A stretch of DNA of 49,992 bases from positions 1 to 49,992 of the forward strand of contig NZ_JAQWCQ010000023.1 in assembly GCF_028705895.1 (NCBI RefSeq), given 5' to 3'. The DNA comes from Massilibacteroides sp. (GTDB taxonomy: Bacteria; Bacteroidota; Bacteroidia; Bacteroidales; Tannerellaceae). Made by a program: the position numbers and the translations under genes. The notes under the pieces were generated by a model. It was not told where the DNA came from. It made no database searches and was given only the letters and a program-made list of their open reading frames with translations. Shown one piece after another: positions 7,226 to 14,192 of this stretch (position 1 is its first letter; each line of letters opens with the position of its first letter).

Positions 7226-7255
7226 CCGGCACTCTCCCACGTGCCGGTTTTTTTT
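7226..7255 (+). terminator. Rho-independent terminator before csf operon
   Basis: CCGGCAC (7226-7232) pairs with GTGCCGG (7241-7247), followed by eight Ts. The T-run merges into the TTTTG of the promoter element at 7252, so read-through from upstream is blocked exactly where the csf transcript begins. Confidence 0.85.
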
Positions 7256-7290
7256 GTCCTTTTAATTTTTTACTTATAGTTACATATTTG
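7252..7290 (+). promoter_or_regulatory. Shared bipartite promoter element, copy 1 (csf operon)
   Basis: TTTTGTCCTTTT (7252-7263), 19 bases, CATATTTG (7283-7290). Same motif and exact spacing as copies at 11981, 12525, 18599 and 22760, each before a late-type gene. The right half resembles the Bacteroidota -7 box; the left half is not the usual TTTG -33 box, so a phage activator or modified polymerase is likely. Confidence 0.8.
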
Positions 7291-7320
7291 CAGGCATAAC
7301 AGCGAACTAATTTTTGTTAA

Positions 7321-7977
7321 ATGCATCCCTGCGAACGAATCTACCTTATTGGCGCCAATGGCATAATTTACGGCAATGAACCCGGAATTTGCCGCATCAC
7401 CGGAAAACAATCAACCGGTATTCTTTTCAAAAACTGGGTGCGCGATACCTTTACAGACCACTCCTATCTTTTACCAGGCAACATTATAAGTAATGAGGCC
7501 CTTTTCTGTTTTGACGAAAGCAGTGAGTTGCTGATGAAGCTTACCGGCAGGGAAAAGCCTCAGCGTTTCCGCACCTACTCACACATTGTTTCAGATGGCA
7601 AATGGCATATTTTTACTAAAGCCGACAAGGCCACAGTGTATGATCTTATTGTTTCAGGTAATTGTGAGCTTGTATGCCTTGCTGAATCCGGTCAAAAGCA
7701 TATTCTTTTCAAACATAAGAACGGCATGTGGCAAGTAGAAGAAATGCAAATAATGCCCGATATCCCCCTTTTACAAATATTACATGAAAACATGCAAAAC
7801 CTGTTAAATATAGGCTTTTCACAGGCTGAAATCATAACAGGAAACTATATCGGGTACCGGATAATGAAAGCCGGTATTCCGGCATGGGCCGCTTACGAAG
7901 AAAATTTAAAACCTCATAGAAAAACACAAATCTTTAATTTTTCAACATGGATGATGCACGCACCGAAATTAGTATGA
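7321..7977 (+). CDS. csf1: Csf1-like type IV CRISPR effector subunit
   Basis: 218 residues. Csf1 is the large-subunit equivalent of type IV CRISPR ribonucleoproteins. Seen here: CRITGK at 24-29 with a following FKNWV...FTDHS stretch, FRTYSH, and a SGQKHILF motif at about 123-130 just after a predicted hydrophobic strand. This arrangement is what I recall of Csf1 proteins (N-terminal Cys motif, FTD, then SGQKH). Only some zinc ligands are evident, so the zinc finger may be degenerate. The next genes are a small helical protein and a convincing Csf2, the order of type IV-B loci. It is the first gene after the shared late-type promoter. The context makes the call stronger than the sequence alone. 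Confidence 0.72.
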   Translation: MHPCERIYLIGANGIIYGNEPGICRITGKQSTGILFKNWVRDTFTDHSYLLPGNIISNEALFCFDESSELLMKLTGREKPQRFRTYSHIVSDGKWHIFTKADKATVYDLIVSGNCELVCLAESGQKHILFKHKNGMWQVEEMQIMPDIPLLQILHENMQNLLNIGFSQAEIITGNYIGYRIMKAGIPAWAAYEENLKPHRKTQIFNFSTWMMHAPKLV

Positions 7978-8315
7978 CAAAGGATCTGGTTGCTGAAAAC
8001 CTGCTCTGGCCTTTGTGGCGATGTGTTGACGATTCATACAAGGATCGTTACAAACGAGAAATATGGGAGCATTTTGAAAATGCAATCCGAAGCGCAGCTT
8101 ATACTTCGCGATTAACCACTTTCTTAAGTATGTTCAGGCAGCGGTTGCCTGTAAATCTTGAAGCACAATATAGCGAAAGGATTATGCTTATTGTGCAAAG
8201 TGGGTTTGACAGCGAGATACTTAACTGGCTTCGCGATGAAACTACTTATTTAGCCATACTGGTAAGGCTCATGAACCAGGATCGTAAGGAAAATTTTAAA
8301 CTTGGACAGGAATGA
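7974..8315 (+). CDS. Small all-helical protein, candidate Cas11-like subunit
   Basis: 113 residues from the ATG at 7974, chosen because it overlaps the csf1 stop as ATGA; an in-frame ATG at 7947 would add nine residues. Composition is helical, with Arg, Trp and aromatic residues (LLWPLWRC, YKREIWEHFENAIRSA, SRLTTFLSMF). The stop overlaps the csf2 start (ATGA at 8312-8315). In type IV-B loci a small helical subunit (cas11) sits between csf1 and csf2, and this gene occupies that slot. The identification is by position, size and helicity, not by a recognised sequence motif. Confidence 0.5.
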   Translation: MTKDLVAENLLWPLWRCVDDSYKDRYKREIWEHFENAIRSAAYTSRLTTFLSMFRQRLPVNLEAQYSERIMLIVQSGFDSEILNWLRDETTYLAILVRLMNQDRKENFKLGQE

Positions 8316-9256
8316 GAAGTTACATTATGGAGGGCGTGGTAACAGCCCTGAGTAGCATTACGCACAATGGTGGTGAGCGCAATGGCACAGTTACCCAGCT
8401 TAGGCGCGAAAAATTTGTACAACCTAATGGTAAAGTGGAACGTGTACCAGTTATTTCCGGAAATTCAATTCGGGGCATTTTGCGCGATAAGGGAATGTTT
8501 AGTATGCTTAAAATGTTGGGATACGGCATTAATGAGGAAAATGGGAAGGTAAACGGGCTCTCATTACAGGCATTTTATTTCCTGTTTTCTGGCGGCAGCC
8601 TGGTTAGCACAGGCGATAGTGGCCTTGATATTAAATACTTCCGGGAAATGAGGGATCTAATTCCTTTAATTGGTCTTTTTGGAGGTGCAGCCGGTAACGC
8701 CATTATGCCTGGTAAAATGAAGATAGGGAAGTTGATCCCGATTTGTAAAGAAACTTCACACCTGGTGCCCGAAAAGTTTCAGCCTGAAACGGTTGAAAGT
8801 ATTTGGGAGTATTGCCAAACTGAAATGTTTACCCGACGCGACGATGAAAAAAACGACAAAGTCCGTTTGATGATTGCCGGTAAACAGTTGAGTGAAAATG
8901 GGGAAGCATTACCGGAAGAAAAAAAGAGCGGTACTCCACAGCAAATGATGTACAATGTAGAAACCATCGCAGCCGGAACTCAGTTCTTTTGGCGCATTGT
9001 GCTTGAAGATGTTACCGACGTGGAATTTGAAGCCTTTCTCAGTACACTGATTGAGTTTTCAAAAGCCCCGAATATTGGCGGCAAGTCAGGTACCGGTCAT
9101 GGAGAGATTGCTATAAAACTTGACCGCTGGATCGAGATTGACAGTCGTGTAAACTTACAGGGTAACGAGTTGGATGTGAAACTTGGAACTAAATACAAGG
9201 ATCACCTTGATAAGAACGGAGATGGTATTCGTAAGTTCTTAGCTGAGATGAAGTGA
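8312..9256 (+). CDS. csf2: Csf2 (Cas7-like) type IV CRISPR backbone protein
   Basis: 314 residues. The N-terminus (GVVTALSSITHNGGE, residues 8-22) and VPVISGNSIRGILRD (45-59) are the RAMP-fold signature of Csf2/Csm3-type Cas7 proteins. SGGSL (92-96) and LFGGAAGNAIMPG (121-133) are the Csf2-type middle, and NIGGKSGTGHGE near residue 253 is the C-terminal glycine-rich loop. Cas7 proteins polymerise along guide RNA to form the effector filament. No cas6 nuclease or CRISPR array is visible in this genome, as in type IV-B, where complexes assemble on heterologous small RNAs. This is the most secure call of the operon. Confidence 0.87.
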   Translation: MRSYIMEGVVTALSSITHNGGERNGTVTQLRREKFVQPNGKVERVPVISGNSIRGILRDKGMFSMLKMLGYGINEENGKVNGLSLQAFYFLFSGGSLVSTGDSGLDIKYFREMRDLIPLIGLFGGAAGNAIMPGKMKIGKLIPICKETSHLVPEKFQPETVESIWEYCQTEMFTRRDDEKNDKVRLMIAGKQLSENGEALPEEKKSGTPQQMMYNVETIAAGTQFFWRIVLEDVTDVEFEAFLSTLIEFSKAPNIGGKSGTGHGEIAIKLDRWIEIDSRVNLQGNELDVKLGTKYKDHLDKNGDGIRKFLAEMK

Positions 9257-9975
9257 TGGAAAAATGTTTTGTCGCCTGCATGAAGCACGATTTTGAGCCT
9301 CATTTTAAAGAGGCAAGCCGTTTATATGCTTTTCCGTTAAAGCCATCACAGCCACGAAATGGCGAATTTATAATACTTGATTCAGGCGCTTTTGCACTTA
9401 GCCTGAAAAAAAAGGAGATTGATTTACCATATATGAAACGGTTGCATGGTTATTACAGAAAATATGGAGCATCAAATAATTTTCCTGTACTGTGTATAGC
9501 ACCCGACAAGTTTCTTGATCCTGAAAAGACAATGCAGAATTACCGGACATGGATGCACTTTTTCAAATTACCGGTGGTACCGGTTATTCAGTTTACAAAG
9601 ATGAAGCACCTTGATATTTTTCATGCACGGAAACAGGCTATGTATTACCGTGAATTTGGAAATAATATTATTGCTGTAAGTAACCCGGGATTGAAAGGGT
9701 CTGCTGCCTTGCCTCTTAAAATTCTAACGGAAGAATTAAGAAAAATCGGGTATGAATGGATACACAACTTAGGCGCCGGATGGAATTATAATGATTGCCG
9801 CGATTGGCGGAAACTTGGCTTTGACAGTATTGACAGTATATCCTATTATACCGATGCTGAACATAATGTCGGATGGCGTCCATTTTCTTACGAAACCGGC
9901 ATTATGAACGCTGAAAAAATGGAAATTGTTAAACATAATTATAAACTTGCAAATGATGGATTCAGAAATAATTGA
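9256..9975 (+). CDS. DpdA/TGT-like base-exchange enzyme
   Basis: 239 residues; ATG at 9256 overlaps the csf2 stop (TGATG). Residue blocks match, in order, the TIM-barrel pattern of DpdA/tRNA-guanine transglycosylase-like proteins: ILDSGAF (D42), APDKFLDPEKTMQNY (D84), PVVPVIQF, HNLGAGW and FDSIDSISYY. DpdA exchanges guanine for a 7-deazaguanine in DNA; TGT does so in tRNA. No 7-deazaguanine synthesis genes (queC, queD, queE, folE) are visible, so a substrate would come from the host. Its position inside a Cas effector operon is unusual. Alternatives: a catalytically inactive nucleic-acid-binding relative, or RNA rather than DNA as target. Confidence 0.6.
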   Translation: MEKCFVACMKHDFEPHFKEASRLYAFPLKPSQPRNGEFIILDSGAFALSLKKKEIDLPYMKRLHGYYRKYGASNNFPVLCIAPDKFLDPEKTMQNYRTWMHFFKLPVVPVIQFTKMKHLDIFHARKQAMYYREFGNNIIAVSNPGLKGSAALPLKILTEELRKIGYEWIHNLGAGWNYNDCRDWRKLGFDSIDSISYYTDAEHNVGWRPFSYETGIMNAEKMEIVKHNYKLANDGFRNN

Positions 9976-10132
9976 TTTCAGGTTTATAGAACAGGTTGAT
10001 ACCCGTCAAAACTTCATAATAAAATGCGAAGATTATGATGAGTTTAGCCGCTTATGTATTCTTTTGTCTTCAAAATCCAAGGTAATCAGTTTTGAAACGT
10101 TTGAAAAGGTATGGGAAAAACACTGCTCATAG
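9953..10132 (+). CDS. Small hypothetical protein in csf operon
   Basis: 59 residues from the ATG at 9953, overlapping the DpdA-like gene by 23 bases and the glycosyltransferase-like gene by 22 bases. Acidic and aromatic, with no recognised motif. Tight overlaps on both sides support translation as part of the operon. Confidence 0.5.
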   Translation: MMDSEIIDFRFIEQVDTRQNFIIKCEDYDEFSRLCILLSSKSKVISFETFEKVWEKHCS

Positions 10133-11055
10133 ATACTTCACCAATTCCTGATAACCCGACAACTTCACATTGCCGGACAATACAGGAAATCGCAAAAGCG
10201 CTAAGTCTTCCGTTGATCAGTACTTCTGAAGAACTTAAGGAGCTTAATCCATCTGAATTTGAAAATTTTGTGGTAATCGGTTCGGCGTTTTACCCCAAAA
10301 CGGCAGAGATAGAATCATTTATACGACGCAGCAAAAAACCACACATATTCTGGCTGAATAATGAGCATACCTGCAGTCCAAACAGCGAGTATGCACGGCT
10401 TATAAAAGACTACCCATCAACGGTTATCAGCAATCTGGTAGAAGAGGGGAACAAGGTGAGGGGATATAACCGGTTTATTTTACTTAACCTGAATAGTTTG
10501 TTGATGCAACAACCTAATCCGCTGACACAAAAAAAGTATGATATATTGTATTATGGAACATACCGCCCTGGCCGGCGATTGTATTTTCAAAAGTATTTTG
10601 CTGATGCTGACGAATTTATACTTAGCAGTAAAACGAAAAATCTGAGGAAGTTCAAGCAATTAGCCGGATGCAATTGCAGGTTTGCTGATAGTCCGCAGTG
10701 GATACGTGGCCGTGAAAGCTTTAACCTGGTTAAGTATACCATTTACCTGGAAGATGAGTTGATGCACAAGAATTTTAATCATCTTTCGAACCGATTTTAT
10801 GAAGCATTATATTGTAATGTAGTGCAGTTTTTTGAAGAAACGACTCGTAGTACGATTGAAAGGCATGGTGTTTATAAGATTCCTGACAGGTATTTTGTTA
10901 CTGATAAAAAATCCTTAGTAAGCAAGATAAATGAGTTTGATTTTGATGCATGTTTAGTTGACCAACATCAGTGGGCATCCATTGCAATTGAAGAAAAAAA
11001 GAATGTTTTGAAAGAACTTAAAAGAATTTTTGATGAAAGACAGGATTTTGTTTAG
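10111..11055 (+). CDS. Glycosyltransferase-like protein (GT-B type)
   Basis: 314 residues. It begins with a P-loop-like but incomplete MGKTLLIDTSP strand. The first half reads as alternating strands and helices (NFVVIGSAFYP, HIFWLNNEHT). YDILYYGTYRPGRR starts the second half, and NRFYEALYCNVVQFFEE near residue 227 resembles the donor-binding segment of GT-B glycosyltransferases. Phage GT-B enzymes often glycosylate modified bases in DNA. Here it lies between the DpdA-like gene and csf3, so sequential modification of one nucleic acid is conceivable (inference). Residues that would define donor specificity cannot be assigned by eye. Confidence 0.5.
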   Translation: MGKTLLIDTSPIPDNPTTSHCRTIQEIAKALSLPLISTSEELKELNPSEFENFVVIGSAFYPKTAEIESFIRRSKKPHIFWLNNEHTCSPNSEYARLIKDYPSTVISNLVEEGNKVRGYNRFILLNLNSLLMQQPNPLTQKKYDILYYGTYRPGRRLYFQKYFADADEFILSSKTKNLRKFKQLAGCNCRFADSPQWIRGRESFNLVKYTIYLEDELMHKNFNHLSNRFYEALYCNVVQFFEETTRSTIERHGVYKIPDRYFVTDKKSLVSKINEFDFDACLVDQHQWASIAIEEKKNVLKELKRIFDERQDFV

Positions 11056-11722
11056 AGAAGACTTCACCCCCCTGCGTGTGCGGGCATATTTGCAAACAGG
11101 AGTAATCAGCGATCAATTTCTACCGCTTGATGGTATTATGTATTATCACCATGTGCGCAACGAAATAGGTGGGGAATATGGCGTTAAGGCTATATCAATG
11201 CCTGGAGAGAGTAACGTACGCGAGGGGAAAAATGTAACATTACCCTTGCTGAAATCGGGCCCTGCAGGGGAAGCCTGGTTTTACGCGTGCAGTGTTGCAC
11301 AGTGGCCAGTGCCAACTGTTGAAGATAGCACGTTTTATGTAAAGCGGTTTGATTTGAATTTCGTGGATTACCTTGACACTTCAAAAAAAGGAAAAGTTGA
11401 ACTTGCAAAAGGCCGCTTTAAGAACTATCACCTTGATATTTATTACCGGCACGCATTATATGTTGACTGGTATTGTGTTGGTGTAAAAGATGAAATAGAA
11501 AAAATATTATCATTTTGCACCCATATTGGTAAAAAGACAGCTCACGGATGGGGCAGTGTGTTAAAATGGGAAGTTGTTGCTTGGCCTGAAGACTGGAGTA
11601 TACGCGGAAATGGGAACAGGCTGATGCGACCGGTGCCTGTACGTGAAAATGGTTTTATGTACGCGCTGAGACCAAGCTACTGGAACCCACGTCATATTTT
11701 TCCATGTAAAATGCCAGACTGA
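11033..11722 (+). CDS. csf3: Csf3 (Cas5-like) type IV CRISPR subunit
   Basis: 229 residues; ATG at 11033, overlapping the upstream gene by 23 bases. Features of Csf3-type Cas5 proteins: an N-terminal strand PLRVRAYLQT, FLPLDGIMYY (LPLDG at 30-34), AWFYACS, VDWYCVG, and HIGKKTAHGWGSV from residue 164, the glycine-rich RAMP loop. RPVPV lies near the C-terminus. Cas5-like proteins cap the 5' end of the crRNA. Its separation from csf2 by three non-cas genes is unusual, but all are overlapped and should be on one transcript. Confidence 0.8.
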   Translation: MKDRILFREDFTPLRVRAYLQTGVISDQFLPLDGIMYYHHVRNEIGGEYGVKAISMPGESNVREGKNVTLPLLKSGPAGEAWFYACSVAQWPVPTVEDSTFYVKRFDLNFVDYLDTSKKGKVELAKGRFKNYHLDIYYRHALYVDWYCVGVKDEIEKILSFCTHIGKKTAHGWGSVLKWEVVAWPEDWSIRGNGNRLMRPVPVRENGFMYALRPSYWNPRHIFPCKMPD

Positions 11723-11976
11723 TGAATTACTATTACACTTTAGAGGAGCGCGCATTCATCTACAGGAATATCCGTAAAATGAAATTAATGGATATTGCAA
11801 AGAAGCTGAACCGGCCCTATAAAGGGTTATCGGCTTTTGTTGTAAATGCAGGATGGTCCAACAAACGGAGTTATACGAAGGCTGAAGAAGTACTGGTAAT
11901 ACAAGGGAAATCAATTTATGGAAGATCAGAAAATGCCTTGAAAATAAAGCGGTGCAGACTGATGAAAAATACCTGA
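11722..11976 (+). CDS. HTH (Myb/homeodomain-like) DNA-binding protein
   Basis: 84 residues, basic. YYTLEERAFIYRNIRKMKLM followed by DIAKKLNRPYKGLSAFVVN matches the pattern of small Bacteroidota phage HTH proteins (T-x-E-E-x-x-F-I ... IA-x-x-LNRP). The ATG shares its A with the csf3 stop. It is the last gene of the operon and could autoregulate it or act on the other copies of the shared promoter. Confidence 0.65.
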   Translation: MNYYYTLEERAFIYRNIRKMKLMDIAKKLNRPYKGLSAFVVNAGWSNKRSYTKAEEVLVIQGKSIYGRSENALKIKRCRLMKNT

Positions 11977-11980
11977 TTTA

Positions 11981-12019
11981 TTTTGTCCTTTTAATTTTTC
12001 TGTTTCGTTTGCATATTTG
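11981..12019 (+). promoter_or_regulatory. Shared bipartite promoter element, copy 2
   Basis: TTTTGTCCTTTT (11981-11992), 19 bases, CATATTTG (12012-12019), 45 bases before the ATG of the signal-peptide gene. Spacing identical to copy 1. Confidence 0.8.
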
Positions 12020-12064
12020 CCTTTTCATTTTTCAACTCATTATTCACTAACCAAAATCAAATTT

Positions 12065-12475
12065 ATGAAGAGATTTGTTTTTATCCTGGCAATGCTCCTG
12101 ATTGGCTTTGCCGGTATGGCTGCTGAGAATGCAGATTACACACAATCAAATGCTCCGCCCGGAGATGCCTGTTTTAACCTGGTCATCGAAAACAGTCAGG
12201 TGGCTGTTGTGAATGCCCAGGTGGATGCAGTAATCGTTTATGCTTTTTCAGCGGTTGTTTATCCTGCTATTGTTTGCGAAACATCACCGGCTGAGTTGCT
12301 GGTTAGCAAGGATGTTATTCAGCCGACAGAGATGGCAACGAGCAATGTAAACGTTAACTCCTTTAAAGACTTTAGCTGTGAAAACCGAGCCTGGCTCTTA
12401 CATAAAATAAGCCTGAACCGGAAAACAAACTTTCTTGAGCCTACCGTGCGCAATTTGCCTGTTCCGTTTGATTAG
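12065..12475 (+). CDS. Secreted hypothetical protein (signal peptide)
   Basis: 136 residues from the ATG at 12065; the in-frame ATG at 12017 lies inside the promoter. The N-terminus KRFVFILAMLLIGFAGMAA is a standard Sec signal peptide with an AMAA-type cleavage context. The mature part is small with a few Cys and Val-rich strands, not recognised. It is a single-gene unit between its own promoter (copy 2) and a terminator at 12501. Secreted small proteins expressed with late genes may serve superinfection exclusion or envelope changes (inference). Confidence 0.65.
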   Translation: MKRFVFILAMLLIGFAGMAAENADYTQSNAPPGDACFNLVIENSQVAVVNAQVDAVIVYAFSAVVYPAIVCETSPAELLVSKDVIQPTEMATSNVNVNSFKDFSCENRAWLLHKISLNRKTNFLEPTVRNLPVPFD

Positions 12476-12500
12476 CTTCCCTGATTACACCTGTGCCAAT

Positions 12501-12528
12501 ACCCCCGAATTCCGGGGGTATTTTTTTT
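12501..12528 (+). terminator. Rho-independent terminator
   Basis: ACCCCCG (12501-12507), AATTC, CGGGGGT (12513-12519), A, then eight Ts. The T-run again overlaps the TTTTG of the following promoter copy 3. Confidence 0.88.
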
Positions 12529-12563
12529 GTCCTTTTATTTTCGGCTATTCAAATACATCTTTG
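12525..12563 (+). promoter_or_regulatory. Shared bipartite promoter element, copy 3
   Basis: TTTTGTCCTTTT (12525-12536), 19 bases, CATCTTTG (12556-12563). The first ATG follows after 4 bases, so the transcript of the 12568 gene would have a very short leader. Confidence 0.8.
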
Positions 12564-12567
12564 TGCC

Positions 12568-12852
12568 ATGTCAGAAACAATTCACTTGCGCGATGCATTG
12601 CGGTTGATGGACGAAAGTATGTCTCCTTCGGGGGAGCTGGTCCCATTCTCCATTTCGTTTGTGAAATACAGCAAGGAAAAACCGCTGCATAACGGCGAAG
12701 AGGTTTCATATAAAAATTGCATCAAAACAGCAGTAAGGCAAAATATGAAGAAAAACATGCAGCGCGGCATCCGGGTAATAGATTCAAACGACATAAAAAC
12801 AGTTCACATCTGGCTAATTACCAGATTCAACGGAAATTCAGTAAGATGGTAA
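12568..12852 (+). CDS. Hypothetical protein before portal gene
   Basis: 94 residues from ATG 12568 (the longer frame from 12493 would begin inside the terminator). Contains PFSISFVKYSKEKPLHNGEE and a basic RQNMKKNMQRGIRVID segment. The stop overlaps the portal-like start by 7 bases. This is the slot often used by small packaging or head genes, but I see no terminase-small-subunit HTH. Confidence 0.6.
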   Translation: MSETIHLRDALRLMDESMSPSGELVPFSISFVKYSKEKPLHNGEEVSYKNCIKTAVRQNMKKNMQRGIRVIDSNDIKTVHIWLITRFNGNSVRW

Positions 12853-14189
12853 AGCCTATAAAATCTACCCTGTCGGCGCAAGATGGCACCGCTGGTATCC
12901 TCCCGAAAACGAAAGCAACCTACCAGGTGGGCGATACTGCTGCTCCTAAGCCGGGAGCCGTTTCAAACACGACCGTAAAGAAGCTGAATGCAAGTATTTC
13001 GGCTTTTAAAGAGGATGATAAGGGAATTTCTGCCAATAATATTAAAATTTCGTCCTGGGGCAGGGATAATCTTTTCCCTCAACACCTGATGAGCCTTTAC
13101 CAGAATAATATTTTTCCCGGGCTGATGGACTTTAAGGTGGACATGCTTTATAGTCGCGGGTATCAACTGAATCAGTTTATTATTTCGGGAATCAAAAAAA
13201 TTAAGGTCCCGGTAATAGATCCCGAAATTGAAGACTGGCTGGAAAGCTGGGATGCAAGAGACTATATTGTTGATCAGTTTACTGATTTTGTGTGGACGGA
13301 GAATACCTTTACACAAATGGTTGTGAACAAAACCAAGAAGGCAGTACCCATTATAAAGCTGCAACACATCAACACGGAAGAGTGCCGCCTGGAAATTATG
13401 AATAGTCAAGGCCAGTTTGAACACATTGTGATGGGAAACTGGGCAGACAAAAAGGATTTTAAGCCACTTCCAGTTTTTGACCGCCTGAATCCTTCCAGGT
13501 ACCCGAATGCCATGATCCACAGGCGAAAAAAGTCATTTGGGTTCAGGTATTACAATTATCCAGGCTATATAGGCGTAATTTATAAGTGGCTGCCTCTGGC
13601 CAACGAAATCCCTTCATTCCACCTGGCACGAATGCAAAATTCAATCAATGCAAAATGGCACATCAAAATACCCCTTGATGCGCTGAAACAATTGAAGGAA
13701 TTGAAGAAATGGAATCAGACGGAGCTGGATAAGTGGCTTGAAGACAAACTCACAGAAATTGACAACATGCTTGCCGGTGCCGACAATGCCGGAAAAGCAT
13801 TCTACACTTTTAAGACTACAGATATAAATGGAAAGGAGATGACAGGTTGGGAAATTATTGAGTTAAAAAGCAGCGAAAAGGAAATGAGCGAATCAAACCT
13901 TAGGCTGTTCAACGAAACCAATCAGGCGATTACCAGTGCCGTTCAGGTACAGCCATCGCTGGCTTGCATACAACTTGGCGAAAAAATGAGCTCCGGTTCA
14001 GAGGTACTGAATGCATACAACCTTCACATTAAAACCCGAACGCCAATTGCCAGGTATCTGGTTCTCGACAATATAAACCGGGCAATTCGCATAAACTGGC
14101 CAGATAAACGCGTATTTCTGGACATTGTGGATGCGGAGCTTGTAAAACAGGAAACAGACAAATCAGGTGTAAATGATCCAACAGAGTAG
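12846..14189 (+). CDS. Portal-like protein
   Basis: 447 residues. NLFPQHL near residue 75, then MLYSRGYQL and a long helical section (LEDKLTEIDNM), ending in LVLDNINRAIRINWPD, match the portal-type proteins that precede connector genes in Bacteroidota phages. Portals form the dodecameric ring at the head vertex. The product ends in TAG followed by GCC ATG, and the connector gene starts in the same reading frame, so read-through would fuse the two. No major capsid gene follows, which is unusual for a portal locus. Confidence 0.62.
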   Translation: MVKPIKSTLSAQDGTAGILPKTKATYQVGDTAAPKPGAVSNTTVKKLNASISAFKEDDKGISANNIKISSWGRDNLFPQHLMSLYQNNIFPGLMDFKVDMLYSRGYQLNQFIISGIKKIKVPVIDPEIEDWLESWDARDYIVDQFTDFVWTENTFTQMVVNKTKKAVPIIKLQHINTEECRLEIMNSQGQFEHIVMGNWADKKDFKPLPVFDRLNPSRYPNAMIHRRKKSFGFRYYNYPGYIGVIYKWLPLANEIPSFHLARMQNSINAKWHIKIPLDALKQLKELKKWNQTELDKWLEDKLTEIDNMLAGADNAGKAFYTFKTTDINGKEMTGWEIIELKSSEKEMSESNLRLFNETNQAITSAVQVQPSLACIQLGEKMSSGSEVLNAYNLHIKTRTPIARYLVLDNINRAIRINWPDKRVFLDIVDAELVKQETDKSGVNDPTE

Positions 14190-14192
14190 GCC

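Noticed and set aside
8312-9256. Type III (Csm/Cmr) CRISPR locus
   Set aside because: No Cas10, Csm2/Cmr5 or CARF-domain protein; Csf1- and Csf3-like neighbours and the Csf2-type middle of the protein favour type IV.
12717-12845. 43-residue N-terminal extension of the portal-like ORF
   Set aside because: Overlaps the preceding gene in another frame; ATG 12846 gives the usual 7-base overlap.
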